This document shows, one piece after another, positions 1 to 8,931 of a stretch of 64,000 nt of DNA. This stretch comes from Sphingomonas sp. PP-CE-1G-424 (lineage in GTDB: Bacteria; Pseudomonadota; Alphaproteobacteria; Sphingomonadales; Sphingomonadaceae), in the NCBI RefSeq assembly GCF_004341085.1, contig NZ_SLXW01000002.1, forward strand, positions 62,001 through 126,000, read 5' to 3'. The notes under the pieces were generated by a model. That model did no database searches. It worked only from the letters and a program-made list of their open reading frames with translations, and had not been told where the DNA came from. The first letter of the stretch is position 1, and every line of letters starts with the position of its first letter. The translations under genes and the position numbers were made by a program.

Positions 1-1096
1 AGGCATAGGCCAGATTCGCGTGACGCGTCGAGCGGCCGATCGCGGGGAGATAATCGGGCAGCGTCGGCCTGGCCCCCATCCAGCGCGTGAACGGCCCCTC
101 GATCGGCAGGCCGAGCGATCGGACGTGATGCTCCAGCCGGTCCCATTTGCGCGGATCGGGCGGACCGTCGGGATCGCCGAGCTCGACGAAGCTCGCCGCC
201 TGGACGCACTCGGCATAGCGCGTGACGATCATCGAGCGATCCTCGAACACGACCGGCGGCAGGTCGGCCGGCCAGCCCTCGGCGCGCGCGCGGATATGAT
301 AGCCGCGCTCGGCGATCATCGGCACGCGGTAGCCGAGCGGTTCGAGCAGTGCGCGGGAGCGGACGCCTGCGGTCACGAGTACCCGATCGACATCGTGGCC
401 GATGATGACGATCCGTCCTGAATCGTCGGCCAACCGCGCCGCCTGGCGGACGATCCGGCCACCGCGTGCCTCGACCGCGGCCTCCAGTGTCGTCGCGAGC
501 ATGCGAAGGTCGGCGATCTGGCCGCTGCCCGTGAAGCGGATCGCGCCGCCGACCGGATCGGCGAGAAAGCCGAGCCGGTGCAGCACCTCGGGATCGGCGT
601 CGGCTATCCGTGCCGTGCCGATCGCAGAGCGCGACCAATGGGTGCGGCCGGCGCGTGCAGTTTCGGGTGTATCCCAGACGACGATATGACCGTCCTCGCG
701 GAGCAGGTCGCGCGCCCCGAGCGTGCCGACCAGATCGCGCCATGCGGGCATCGCGCCGGCGAGCAGTGGCGTCAGCGCCGCAGTGCCCGCCGCGAACTTC
801 GCCGGGGTCGACGCCGCCACCAGTCGTGCGGCGAACGGCAGCCAGTGCGCCGCCATCGACACCGGCAGTCCCAGCGCGCCGCCGACGCTGAACAGACGCT
901 TGGGTACCGAGCGCACTGCGGCGGGCGAGGCGAGCGGCTCGACCTGTTCGACCGCGATGTGCCCGGCATTGCCCCAGGATGCGGCGTTGTAATCGCCATC
1001 GCGTTCGAACACACTTACGTCATAGCCGCGGTCGAGCAGCGCGACGGCGCAGCACAGTCCGACCACGCCGCCCCCCACGATACCGATCGTTTTCAA
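1..1096 (-). CDS. FAD-dependent D-amino-acid (D-hydroxyproline) dehydrogenase, C-terminus cut by window edge
   Basis: The minus strand reads as a DadA-like FAD oxidoreductase whose last part lies outside the window (about 365 residues present). The N-terminus carries a dinucleotide-binding GxGxxG (residues 8-13, GGGVVG) directly followed by the usual acidic strand end (VFERD). The start is a TTG at 1096, chosen because an AGGAGA ribosome site lies at 1102-1107; a GTG at 1114 would put that site inside the gene. It is divergent from a DHDPS-like gene and next to a hydroxyproline epimerase. In known pathways D-hydroxyproline made by the epimerase is oxidised by such an enzyme to pyrroline-4-hydroxy-2-carboxylate. 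The substrate is inferred from context; general D-amino-acid dehydrogenase activity is the alternative. Confidence 0.85.
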   Translation of the reverse strand, partial: MKTIGIVGGGVVGLCCAVALLDRGYDVSVFERDGDYNAASWGNAGHIAVEQVEPLASPAAVRSVPKRLFSVGGALGLPVSMAAHWLPFAARLVAASTPAKFAAGTAALTPLLAGAMPAWRDLVGTLGARDLLREDGHIVVWDTPETARAGRTHWSRSAIGTARIADADPEVLHRLGFLADPVGGAIRFTGSGQIADLRMLATTLEAAVEARGGRIVRQAARLADDSGRIVIIGHDVDRVLVTAGVRSRALLEPLGYRVPMIAERGYHIRARAEGWPADLPPVVFEDRSMIVTRYAECVQAASFVELGDPDGPPDPRKWDRLEHHVRSLGLPIEGPFTRWMGARPTLPDYLPAIGRSTRHANLAYA

Positions 1097-1131
1097 TCCA
1101 ATCTCCTGTTGCACGGCGCTTAACGAATTCG

Positions 1132-1142
1132 TATACGGTATA
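1132..1142. promoter_or_regulatory. Candidate GntR/FCD operator in divergent promoter
   Basis: The 76-bp gap between the divergent dehydrogenase and deaminase genes contains TATACGGTATA, a perfect 5-1-5 inverted repeat, overlapping a second palindrome CGTATACG (1130-1137). FCD-type GntR regulators commonly bind short TATAC/GTATA-type palindromes, and one is encoded at 3161. Assignment as its operator is inference from form and position. Confidence 0.5.
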
Positions 1143-1172
1143 TATCTTGAAACGCAGGAAGGTCGATACCGA

Positions 1173-2099
1173 ATGTCTGTCGAATGGAAGGGCGTATTTC
1201 CGGCCGTAACGACGCAGATCCGCGAGGACATGAGCGTCGATCTCGCCGACACCCAGCGCGTTGTCGACGACCTGATCCGCGACGGTGTGACCGGGGTGAT
1301 CGCACTCGGCACGGTCGGCGAGAATAACTCGTTCGACTATGATGAAAAGGTCGAAGTGCTCACCGCGATCGTCGAGGCGGTCGATGGCCGTGTGCCAGTC
1401 ATCACCGGCGTCTCGGAATACGACACGCGTCGTGCCGTCCGCTATGCGCAAGCCGCCGAGAAGGTCGGGGCGGACGGCCTGATGCTGTTGCCGCCGATGG
1501 TCTATGTGCCGAAGCCGCATGAACTGGTGGCGCATTTCAAGGGTGTGGCGGAGCAGGTCGGCCTGCCGATCATGCTGTATAACAACCCGCCCGCGTACCG
1601 TACGCTGATCGACAACGACGTGCTTGCCGCGCTGGTCGATGTCGCGAACATCGTCGCGGTGAAGGAATCGGCGCCGGACACGCGGCGTTTTACCGACGTG
1701 AAGACCGCGTTCGGCGATCGCTACGTGCTGTTCGCCGGGCTCGACGACGTCGCGCTCGAGGGGCTGTATCTGGGTGCGCAGGGCTGGGTGTCCGGGCTTA
1801 CCAATGCATTCCCGCGGGAATCGGTCGAGCTGGTCAACGCGTTCGCGCGCGGCGATCATGCCAAGGCGATGGAGATCTATCGCTGGTTCATGCCCTTGCT
1901 CCATCTCGATGCCGAGCATGATCTGGTCCAGTCGATCAAGCTCGCCGAGCAGGTCATGGGGCGTGGCTCCGAACGCGTCCTGCCGCCACGCTATCCGCTG
2001 ATCGGCGAACGCCGTGCCGAGGTGATCGCGATGGTCGAGAAGGCCGCATCGACCCGCCCGACATTGACCGCCGCCGAGCCGGCGCTAGCATCCGACTGA
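1173..2099 (+). CDS. DHDPS/NAL-family aldolase, probable pyrroline-4-hydroxy-2-carboxylate deaminase
   Basis: A 308-residue class I aldolase-fold protein of the dihydrodipicolinate synthase/N-acetylneuraminate lyase family. Visible landmarks are GTVGEN (46-51), the YNNPP loop with Tyr136, and the Schiff-base lysine in VAVKES (Lys164). The start has an AGGAAGG site a few bases upstream. In hydroxyproline degradation a member of this family deaminates and dehydrates pyrroline-4-hydroxy-2-carboxylate to alpha-ketoglutarate semialdehyde. Its stop overlaps the start of the epimerase gene by one base (TGATG), so the two are co-translated. True DHDPS in lysine synthesis is unlikely in this setting. 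The semialdehyde dehydrogenase that would finish the pathway is not in the window. Confidence 0.85.
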   Translation: MSVEWKGVFPAVTTQIREDMSVDLADTQRVVDDLIRDGVTGVIALGTVGENNSFDYDEKVEVLTAIVEAVDGRVPVITGVSEYDTRRAVRYAQAAEKVGADGLMLLPPMVYVPKPHELVAHFKGVAEQVGLPIMLYNNPPAYRTLIDNDVLAALVDVANIVAVKESAPDTRRFTDVKTAFGDRYVLFAGLDDVALEGLYLGAQGWVSGLTNAFPRESVELVNAFARGDHAKAMEIYRWFMPLLHLDAEHDLVQSIKLAEQVMGRGSERVLPPRYPLIGERRAEVIAMVEKAASTRPTLTAAEPALASD

Positions 2100-3097
2100 T
2101 GCGCCACACTTTCTTCTGCATCGACGGCCACACCGCCGGCAATCCGGTCCGCCTCGTCGCGGGCGGTGCGCCGTTGCTGAAGGGCGCGTCGATGTCGGAG
2201 CGGCGGCAGGATTTCATGAACCGGTTCGACTGGATTCGCACCGGGCTCTGCTTCGAGCCGCGCGGGCACGATATGATGTCGGGCGGGTTCCTCTACCCGC
2301 CGACCCGCGACGATACCGATATCGGCATATTGTTCATTGAAACGAGCGGGTGCCTGCCGATGTGCGGGCACGGCACCATCGGGATGGTGACGTTCGGGCT
2401 CGAACATGGGCTGATCCAACCGGCCGTACCGGGCCGGTTGCGGATCGAGGTGCCTGCGGGCGTTATCGACGTGGCGTACGAGACTGATGGCGCAAAGGTG
2501 ACCTCGGTGCGGATCACCAACGTGCCGGCGTATGTCGCGGCACGCGGGATCGCGGTGGATATCGAGGGCATCGGCCCGCTCAACATCGATGTCGCCTATG
2601 GCGGCAATTACTATGCGATCGTCGAGCCGCAGGGACGCTATACCGGGCTCGACGACCTCGGCGCGGCGGAGATCATCGCGCTCAGCGGCCGCGTTCGCGA
2701 GGCGGTGCGGGCACAGTTCGAGCCGATCCATCCACTCGACCCGACGATCCGCGGCGTCAGCCACGTGCTGTGGGCCGACGTGCCGTGCACAGATGGGGCG
2801 GACGGTCGCAACGCGGTATTCTACGGCGACAAGGCGATCGACCGCAGTCCGTGCGGCACCGGCACCTCCGCCCGCCTGGCGCATCTCGCTGACACGGCAC
2901 GGTTGTCGGTCGGCGACCGGTTCGTACATGAGAGCTATATCGGCAGCCGCTTCATCGGGCGCGTCGAAGCCGAGACCATGCTGGGCGATACGCCGGCGAT
3001 CATCCCGTCGATCGAAGGATCGGCGATCGCGACCGGGTTCAACACGATCTGGATCGATCGCGACGATCGCTTTTGGAACGGGTTTCAAGTTTCGTGA
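2099..3097 (+). CDS. 4-hydroxyproline 2-epimerase (proline racemase family)
   Basis: A 332-residue proline-racemase-fold enzyme. Both catalytic cysteines are present: Cys89 in the MCGHGTIG motif and Cys252 in DRSPCGTGT. Having Cys at both sites separates true epimerases/racemases from trans-3-hydroxyproline dehydratases, which carry Thr at the second site. It would convert trans-4-hydroxy-L-proline to cis-4-hydroxy-D-proline in the cytoplasm, which the divergent FAD enzyme then oxidises. The start overlaps the upstream stop by one base. Proline racemase activity is the alternative, but the deaminase and dehydrogenase neighbours favour hydroxyproline. Confidence 0.9.
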   Translation: MRHTFFCIDGHTAGNPVRLVAGGAPLLKGASMSERRQDFMNRFDWIRTGLCFEPRGHDMMSGGFLYPPTRDDTDIGILFIETSGCLPMCGHGTIGMVTFGLEHGLIQPAVPGRLRIEVPAGVIDVAYETDGAKVTSVRITNVPAYVAARGIAVDIEGIGPLNIDVAYGGNYYAIVEPQGRYTGLDDLGAAEIIALSGRVREAVRAQFEPIHPLDPTIRGVSHVLWADVPCTDGADGRNAVFYGDKAIDRSPCGTGTSARLAHLADTARLSVGDRFVHESYIGSRFIGRVEAETMLGDTPAIIPSIEGSAIATGFNTIWIDRDDRFWNGFQVS

Positions 3098-3160
3098 GCT
3101 ATATTTCATGAAGTGTGGGCTATGCAGGGGGCGCAATCCCGTCCCCGGAGCCTTCCGTCT

Positions 3161-3814
3161 ATGAGTATCGTCGTCCGCACCCTGTCCGAGCAGGTGTTCG
3201 AGATCGTTCGCGAGCAGATCGTTACCGGCAAGCTCGCCGGCCACACCGCGATCCGCCAGGATGCGTTGGCGACCGAACTCGGCGTCAGCAAGATCCCGCT
3301 CCGCGAGGCACTGGCGCGGCTCGAGCAAGAAGGGCTGCTGACCAGCCACCCGAACCGCGGCTATTCGGTCCAGCCGATGTCGGCGGACGAGGCGAACGAT
3401 ATCTTCGCGTTGCGGCTGGCGATCGAACCGCAGGCTGCGGCCTATGCCGCGACGGTCGCTAACGACGACGATCGTGTCGCGGCTATCCTGGCGTTCGAAG
3501 AACTGGACAGCGCCGCGAGCGAGCGGCTGGCCGAGGTCGCGATCCGCAACCGCGTGTTCCACACCGCGCTGGTCCGTCCCGGCCGCCGCCTGCTGACCAC
3601 GCAGATGGTCGAGCGGCTGGCGATCCTGGCGGAACGCTATGTCGTCGCGCATCTGCGCCCGGCGGGACGCGAGGATCGGGCGCATCTCGAGCATCGCCAG
3701 ATGCTCGACGCCTGGCTCGCCCGCGACGACGATCGCATGCTGGTGCTGCTGACGAGCCATATTCAATCGACGCTGACCGATCTGCGCGCGCAGTTCGACA
3801 CAGCGCGAGACTAG
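3161..3814 (+). CDS. GntR-family regulator, FCD subfamily
   Basis: A 217-residue protein with an N-terminal winged helix (about residues 5-70, including ELGVSKIPLREALARLEQEG, the GntR recognition-helix pattern) and a C-terminal all-helical FCD ligand-binding domain (about 75-210). ATG 3161 is preferred over GTG codons at 3113/3115 because the GntR helix begins at once and a GGAG lies 11 bases upstream. It lies 63 bp after the epimerase and just before the permease, so it likely senses a hydroxyproline pathway intermediate and controls the cluster, perhaps through the TATAC-GTATA palindrome at 1132. Confidence 0.88.
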   Translation: MSIVVRTLSEQVFEIVREQIVTGKLAGHTAIRQDALATELGVSKIPLREALARLEQEGLLTSHPNRGYSVQPMSADEANDIFALRLAIEPQAAAYAATVANDDDRVAAILAFEELDSAASERLAEVAIRNRVFHTALVRPGRRLLTTQMVERLAILAERYVVAHLRPAGREDRAHLEHRQMLDAWLARDDDRMLVLLTSHIQSTLTDLRAQFDTARD

Positions 3815-3833
3815 AGACCAACCGGGGATGGGC

Positions 3834-5243
3834 ATGTTTGGACCGCGTAAATCGTTCGAATCGTCTGCCCATAACCGCGAACACAGCCTCGCCAAGACGC
3901 TGAGCTGGCCGCATCTGATCGCGCTCGGGGTGGGCGCGATCGTCGGCACCGGTATCTATACGCTAGTTGGCGTAGGGGCGGAACGCGCGGGGCCGGGCGT
4001 CATCGTCGCCTTCGTGATCTGCGGCGTGATCTGCGCGTGCGCGGCACTCGCCTATACCGAACTCGCGACGCTGATTCCCGCCGCCGGGAGCGCCTATACC
4101 TTCAGCTACACAGCACTTGGCGAGGGTATCGCCTGGGTGGTCGGATGGAGCCTGATCCTCGAATATTCGCTCGCGTGCTCGACCGTCGCGGTCGGCTGGT
4201 CGGGCTATCTGGTTGGCTGGATCGAGGCGGCGGGGGTGCACCTGCCGCACGCATTGCTGGTCGGGCCGCATGGCGGCGGGATCGTCAACATGCCCGCGGT
4301 GCTGGTGTCGCTCGCGGTGATGGGGATGCTGATCCTCGGCACGCGGCAGAGCGCGACGCTGAACATCGTCCTCGTGCTGATCAAGCTGGTCGCGCTGACC
4401 ATCTTCGTCGTCTACGCGGCGCCCGCGTTCAAGGCCGACAATCTGCACCCGTTCATGCCCTACGGCTTCGGCTCGACCGAGATCGGCGGCCACAAAAGGG
4501 GCGTGATGGCGGCGGCGGCGATCGTGTTCTTCGCATTCTACGGCTTCGACGCGGTCGCGACCTCGGCGGAGGAAACCAAGAACCCCAAGCGCGACCTGAC
4601 GATCGGCATCGTCGGCTCGATGCTGGTCTGCACGGTGATCTACATGGCGGTGGCGGTCAGCGCGATCGGCGCGCTGCCGTTCACGCAGCTCGCCAATTCG
4701 CCCGAGCCGCTCGCGCTGGTGCTGCGCCAGTTGAGCCAGCCGTTCGCCGCGCAGCTGATCGCGCTTGCCGCGGTGATCGCGCTGCCGTCGGTGATCCTGG
4801 TGATGATGTACGGGCAGAGCCGGATCTTCTTCGTGATGGCGCGCGACGGCTTGCTCCCGCGGCGGCTGGCCAAGGTCAGCAAGCGGACCGGCTCGCCGAC
4901 CTTGATCACGTTGCTGACCGGCCTGTCGATCGCGGCGGTCGCGGGGTTCTTCCGGCTCGACGAGATCGCCGAACTCGCCAATGCGGGGACGCTGATCGCG
5001 TTCATTTCGGTCGGCGTGTGCCTGATGGTCTTGCGCCGCACCGCCCCCCAACTGCCGCGATTGTTTCGTTGCCCGGCCGCCTATGTCGTCGGTACCGTGA
5101 CCGTGCTCGGCTGCCTGTATCTGCTCGCGAGCCTGCCGACGTCGACGCTCGTCCGGTTCGTGATCTGGAACGGCATCGGGCTTGCTCTGTACGCGGCCTA
5201 TGGGCGGCGGAAGAGCGATGCGGGACAGGCCGCGACAAGATAA
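3834..5243 (+). CDS. APC-superfamily amino-acid permease
   Basis: A 469-residue polytopic inner-membrane protein with about 12 hydrophobic segments. The first carries the GAIVGTGIYTLVG helix-break motif of amino-acid/polyamine/cation (APC) transporters, close to the cationic amino-acid transporter-like branch. ATG 3834 is preferred to ATG 3828 because GGGG then has normal spacing. It is separated from the regulator by only about 20 bp and closes the hydroxyproline cluster, so hydroxyproline or proline import is the best guess; the sequence alone does not fix the substrate. Confidence 0.85.
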   Translation: MFGPRKSFESSAHNREHSLAKTLSWPHLIALGVGAIVGTGIYTLVGVGAERAGPGVIVAFVICGVICACAALAYTELATLIPAAGSAYTFSYTALGEGIAWVVGWSLILEYSLACSTVAVGWSGYLVGWIEAAGVHLPHALLVGPHGGGIVNMPAVLVSLAVMGMLILGTRQSATLNIVLVLIKLVALTIFVVYAAPAFKADNLHPFMPYGFGSTEIGGHKRGVMAAAAIVFFAFYGFDAVATSAEETKNPKRDLTIGIVGSMLVCTVIYMAVAVSAIGALPFTQLANSPEPLALVLRQLSQPFAAQLIALAAVIALPSVILVMMYGQSRIFFVMARDGLLPRRLAKVSKRTGSPTLITLLTGLSIAAVAGFFRLDEIAELANAGTLIAFISVGVCLMVLRRTAPQLPRLFRCPAAYVVGTVTVLGCLYLLASLPTSTLVRFVIWNGIGLALYAAYGRRKSDAGQAATR

Positions 5244-5290
5244 GCCGATAGCGCTTTCCACCTGCACGCCGACGGACTAAGCGAAGCTAT

Positions 5291-5379
5291 CCCCGGGGGG
5301 CCGCTGACGCGCGGCTGAGAGGTGGGCAGCAGCCCATGACCCGCTGAACCTGATCCGGCTTATACCGGCGTAGGGAGGG
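5291..5379 (+). ncRNA. TPP riboswitch (THI box) aptamer
   Basis: The conserved THI-box elements occur in order: GGGG after the P1 strand, a P3 hairpin CCGC-tgacgc-GCGG (5301-5314), CTGAGA (5315-5320), the ACCC strand (5339-5342), CTGAACCTGATC (5344-5355), the CCGG-cttata-CCGG hairpin and the terminal GCGTAGGGA (5369-5376). P1 can close between CCC near 5291 and GGG at 5377-5379. It precedes a TonB receptor, kinase and PnuC-like permease, as expected for a thiamin salvage operon. Confidence 0.95.
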
Positions 5380-5395
5380 TCCGCGGCTGGCCCGT

Positions 5396-5418
5396 CGTCC
5401 CTCCGATTGGAGTGGACG
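5396..5418 (+). promoter_or_regulatory. Riboswitch expression platform: Shine-Dalgarno-sequestering hairpin
   Basis: CGTCC-CTCC (5396-5404) can pair with GGAG-t-GGACG (5409-5418) around a GATT loop. This buries the GGAG ribosome site and the first base of the GTG start at 5418. The aptamer's 3' strand GGGAGGG (5373-5379) can instead pair with CCCTCC (5399-5404), freeing the site. TPP binding should hold the aptamer strand in P1 and so favour the closed hairpin. This is read by eye and not folded. Confidence 0.75.
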
Positions 5419-7775
5419 TGAGCGTTTTCGGTACTGGTTTTCCGTTTTTGAAGTCTGCGTCGCCATCTTGGCGATCGCATGTCCGGTCGGGCGGGGTGGC
5501 GTTGATCTTGTCGGCAACGATGTGCGCCTCGCCGGCGTTCGCGCAAGTCGCCCCCGATCCGGTCGAACCCGCGGAGATCCGCGTCGTCGGCACGCCCGAT
5601 CCGGCGGGGCTCATGCCCGACCAGCGTACGCCGAAGGCGCAGAGCGCGATCTCCGCAGACTTCATCGTCAAGCAGGCACCGACGCTCAACGCGTTCCAGC
5701 TGGTGACGCTGCTGCCGGGCGCGAACGTCGCGTCGAGCGATCCGTACGGCCTCTCGACCAGTTCCAGCCTCACCGTCCGCGGGCTCGGGCAGGACGAGAT
5801 CGGCGTGCTGATGGAAGGCGCGCCGCAGAACGACATCGGCTATTATTACGCCTATCCCTCGCAGTTCGCCGACCCCGAGAATCTGCGGCGGATCACGCTG
5901 GCGCAAGGCGCGGTGGATATCGATTCGCCGACGCTGGGCGGTGCCGGCGGGCTGTTGTCGCTGGCGCTCGACGATCCCAGGGCGCGTCCCGGTGGCCTGG
6001 TCGACCTGTCGCTCGGCAGCTACGCGGCGCGGCGGGCGTTCGTGCGCGTCGACACGGGTACGATCGGCAATACCGGGTTGAAGGCGTTCCTGTCCTATTC
6101 GAACACCCGCGCCGACAATTGGCGCGGCGCGGGCTACGACACGCGCCAGCATATCGACGCGAAGCTGCTCGAGGAATGGGGCGCCGGCAATCGTGCCAGC
6201 CTCGCGCTGTCGTATAACGATGCGAACTCGTCGAGCTACCCGAGCCCGACGCTGGCGGAGTGGAACGCGCAGGGTCGCGGCTTCAACTACGACAAGCGTT
6301 ATACGGCGGGGAACGCCAACTATTGGCGGCTGTACCGCGCGCCGTTCCGCAACCTCTATGCCTCCGCACCGGTGCATCTGGTGTTGAACGACCGGCTCGC
6401 GCTCGACACCACGAGCTATCTCCAGTTCGGCTACGGCAACTCGCCCTACGGCACGCAGCTCACCACCACCGGCAATTTCCTCGGGACCGAAGAGCTGGCG
6501 CAGCCGATCGCGCGGCCCGGCGCGGTCGACGGCGTGGTCGACGGCGGGGCGACCGTGCTCGGCAATTATACCGGCGACCAGATGCGGACCGGCAACGTCA
6601 GCAAGCTGACCTTCAAGACCGGCGTGCACACGCTCACCGCCGGGCTCTGGTTCGATTACGGCACCGACCGCGTCACGCAATCGTACACGTCGATCGATGC
6701 GGACGGGCAGCCGACCGATCGCTGGGGCTATCGCGCGAAGGCGATCCGCACCGCCGATGGCCGCCTGCTCGCCTATGAGAACCAGCGCACCGTCACCGTC
6801 ACGAAGGGGTTCTTCGTCGCCGACAGCATCGCGGTGACGCCGCGGCTGACGATCGACGCGGGGTTCAAGGGCGTCGACGTGCTGCGCAACGGCCGCAATT
6901 ACCTGCCGGGGCCGCAGACCGACGTGCGGCTCGACAGCTTCGCGGCGCTGCCGCGCGCGGCGATCCATTACCGGCTCGACGATCGCCAGCAGGTGTTCGC
7001 CAACATCACCACTAATTTCCGCACGCCCAACGAGTTCACGCTCTACAACAGCTATGCGGGCGGGGTCGTCGCGACGCAGGGCACGACCGCGCTGAAGAAC
7101 GAATATTCGGTGTCGCAGGAACTCGGCTATCGGTTCATCGGCGAACAGCTCTCGGCGTCGGTCACCGGCTTCCACTACAAGTTCCGCAATCGTCAGTTGG
7201 CGACCGTCATTGACCAGGGCGGTGCGCTGATCAGCGGGACGCTCAATGCCGGTGGGCAGACCTCGTACGGGGTCGATGCAGAGGTCGATTATCGGCCCGT
7301 CGCGGGCGTCAGCCTGTATCTCTCGGGCGAGTATCTGCACGCGCGGATCGACGACGATCTGCCGGTGGGCGGGGACTTTCTCGCGACGCGCGGGAACCAC
7401 GCGGTATCCAGCCCGACGGTTCAGCTCGGTGCGGGCGGCACCTATGACGATGGCCGGTTCTTCGGCAGCGTCGCCTCGAAATATCTCGGCCGGCAATATG
7501 CGACGTTCGTCAACGACGAGCGCATCAAGGGCTATGCGACGCTCGACCTGTCGGTCGGCGTGCATCTGGCCGAGTGGCTCGATGGCAAGCGCACCGATCT
7601 GCGCGTCAACGCGATCAACGTCACCGATCCGCACGTCCTGGCCGGCGTACAGGCGGTCACCACCAACGCGCAGGACTCGATCGGCCGCAACGGCACGGTG
7701 ATCGCGGGTACCGCGCCCGCCTATTATATCGGCAGCGGCAGGGCGGTGATGGCGACGGTGTCGCGTGCGTTCTGA
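5418..7775 (+). CDS. TonB-dependent outer-membrane receptor, probable thiamin receptor
   Basis: A 785-residue protein with an N-terminal signal sequence ending in SPAFA-Q, a plug domain (about 50-190, with TVRGLGQDEIGVLMEG) and a C-terminal 22-strand barrel ending in an aromatic residue (SRAF). The GTG at 5418 is chosen because the GGAG at 5409-5412 is correctly spaced for it and is the element masked by the riboswitch hairpin; GTG 5412 would overlap that site. A THI box in front of a TonB receptor followed by a kinase and PnuT-like permease matches described thiamin salvage operons. The ligand could be thiamin, a phosphate ester or a precursor. Confidence 0.88.
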   Translation: MSVFGTGFPFLKSASPSWRSHVRSGGVALILSATMCASPAFAQVAPDPVEPAEIRVVGTPDPAGLMPDQRTPKAQSAISADFIVKQAPTLNAFQLVTLLPGANVASSDPYGLSTSSSLTVRGLGQDEIGVLMEGAPQNDIGYYYAYPSQFADPENLRRITLAQGAVDIDSPTLGGAGGLLSLALDDPRARPGGLVDLSLGSYAARRAFVRVDTGTIGNTGLKAFLSYSNTRADNWRGAGYDTRQHIDAKLLEEWGAGNRASLALSYNDANSSSYPSPTLAEWNAQGRGFNYDKRYTAGNANYWRLYRAPFRNLYASAPVHLVLNDRLALDTTSYLQFGYGNSPYGTQLTTTGNFLGTEELAQPIARPGAVDGVVDGGATVLGNYTGDQMRTGNVSKLTFKTGVHTLTAGLWFDYGTDRVTQSYTSIDADGQPTDRWGYRAKAIRTADGRLLAYENQRTVTVTKGFFVADSIAVTPRLTIDAGFKGVDVLRNGRNYLPGPQTDVRLDSFAALPRAAIHYRLDDRQQVFANITTNFRTPNEFTLYNSYAGGVVATQGTTALKNEYSVSQELGYRFIGEQLSASVTGFHYKFRNRQLATVIDQGGALISGTLNAGGQTSYGVDAEVDYRPVAGVSLYLSGEYLHARIDDDLPVGGDFLATRGNHAVSSPTVQLGAGGTYDDGRFFGSVASKYLGRQYATFVNDERIKGYATLDLSVGVHLAEWLDGKRTDLRVNAINVTDPHVLAGVQAVTTNAQDSIGRNGTVIAGTAPAYYIGSGRAVMATVSRAF

Positions 7776-7776
7776 G

Positions 7777-8931
7777 ATGACGTCGCTCGCTTCGCCCGCA
7801 GGCCACCTCGTCCACGGGATGGGCACCGAATGGGAAGCGCCGACCTGGCCCGCGATCACCGCTGACGATGCGGAAAAGGCGCTTGCACTGTTCCCGAGCG
7901 CGGGCAAGCTGACGGACTTGCGCTGGCACTCGCCGCGCCCGTTTTCCGCCGCCGCGCTGGTGCAGATGACGCACGGTGTTTTTTTCCTCAAACGGCACGA
8001 CCATCGTCTACGCGGGCTCGACGGGCTGGCCGAAGAGCATGCGTTCATCGCGCATCTGACGGCCAACGGCGTATCGGTGCCGGATCTCGTGCGCACCATC
8101 GATGGCGCGAGTGCGGTCGCGGTCGGCGAGTGGCGGTACGAACTGCATCGCACCGCGCCGGGGGCGGATCTGTACCGCGACCGGATGTCGTGGACGCCGT
8201 TCCTGTCGCTCGACCATGCGCATGCCGCCGGCGTCGCGCTCGCGACATTGCACCGGGCGGCACGCGGCTTCGACGCGCCGGCGCGTCGTCGGCAACCACT
8301 CGTCGCCAGCTTCACGATCCTCCCGGCGAGCGATCCGATTACGGCGACCGAAGACTATGTCGCGGCGCGTCCCGCGATGGTGGCATTTCTGGCGGATCGG
8401 GATTGGCAGCGGCAACTCGCGCCGCTGTTCGCGACCTTGGGTGAGGGGCTGTCGACCCTGTTGGCCGAGCAGGCGCCGTTGTGGACGCATAACGACTGGC
8501 ATCCGTCCAACCTGCTCTGGGCGGCAGACGACAGCGTGGCGACGATCTTCGATTTCGGACTCGCCGACCGAACCTGTGCGGTCCACGATATCGCGACCGC
8601 GATCGAACGTACCGCGATCCGCTGGCTCGACCTGGGGCAAGGGGCGGACGACGCGATTGGCGATCCGGCAGCGGCGCGCGCGCTGCTGGCAGGCTATGCC
8701 TCGGTCGCGCGGCTGAGCCGTGCCCACCTGACCGCGATTCTGCGCCTCGTGCCGCTGGTCCATGTCGAGTTCGCGTTGTCGGAGATCGATTACTTCACGA
8801 GCGTCGTCGCCGACCCTGACTCCGCCGCGCTGGCGTGGGACGGCTATCTGATCGGCCATGCAGACTGGTTTCGCTCGGCTGCGGGGCAGGACTTCCTCAG
8901 GGCCATCGACGTCGCGGCGAACGATCGATGA
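7777..8931 (+). CDS. APH-family phosphotransferase, probable thiamin kinase
   Basis: A 384-residue aminoglycoside-phosphotransferase/choline-kinase fold protein. The catalytic loop reads HNDWHPSNLLW (the HxDxxxxN pattern) and the metal-binding motif is IFDFGLADR. The ATG at 7777 follows the receptor stop by one base; a GTG at 7765 lies inside the receptor gene. Its 3' end overlaps the next gene by four bases (ATGA). In a TPP-riboswitch operon the expected role is cytosolic phosphorylation and trapping of imported thiamin. Homoserine- or choline-kinase-like roles fit the fold but not the context. Confidence 0.82.
   Translation: MTSLASPAGHLVHGMGTEWEAPTWPAITADDAEKALALFPSAGKLTDLRWHSPRPFSAAALVQMTHGVFFLKRHDHRLRGLDGLAEEHAFIAHLTANGVSVPDLVRTIDGASAVAVGEWRYELHRTAPGADLYRDRMSWTPFLSLDHAHAAGVALATLHRAARGFDAPARRRQPLVASFTILPASDPITATEDYVAARPAMVAFLADRDWQRQLAPLFATLGEGLSTLLAEQAPLWTHNDWHPSNLLWAADDSVATIFDFGLADRTCAVHDIATAIERTAIRWLDLGQGADDAIGDPAAARALLAGYASVARLSRAHLTAILRLVPLVHVEFALSEIDYFTSVVADPDSAALAWDGYLIGHADWFRSAAGQDFLRAIDVAANDR

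Noticed and set aside
1991..3949. Long minus-strand frame opposite the epimerase and GntR genes
   Set aside because: It crosses two genes with definite family motifs and shows shadow-type composition.
5277..8315. Long minus-strand frame opposite the thiamin receptor
   Set aside because: Antisense to a gene with clear plug and barrel motifs; low-complexity Arg-rich composition and no domain.
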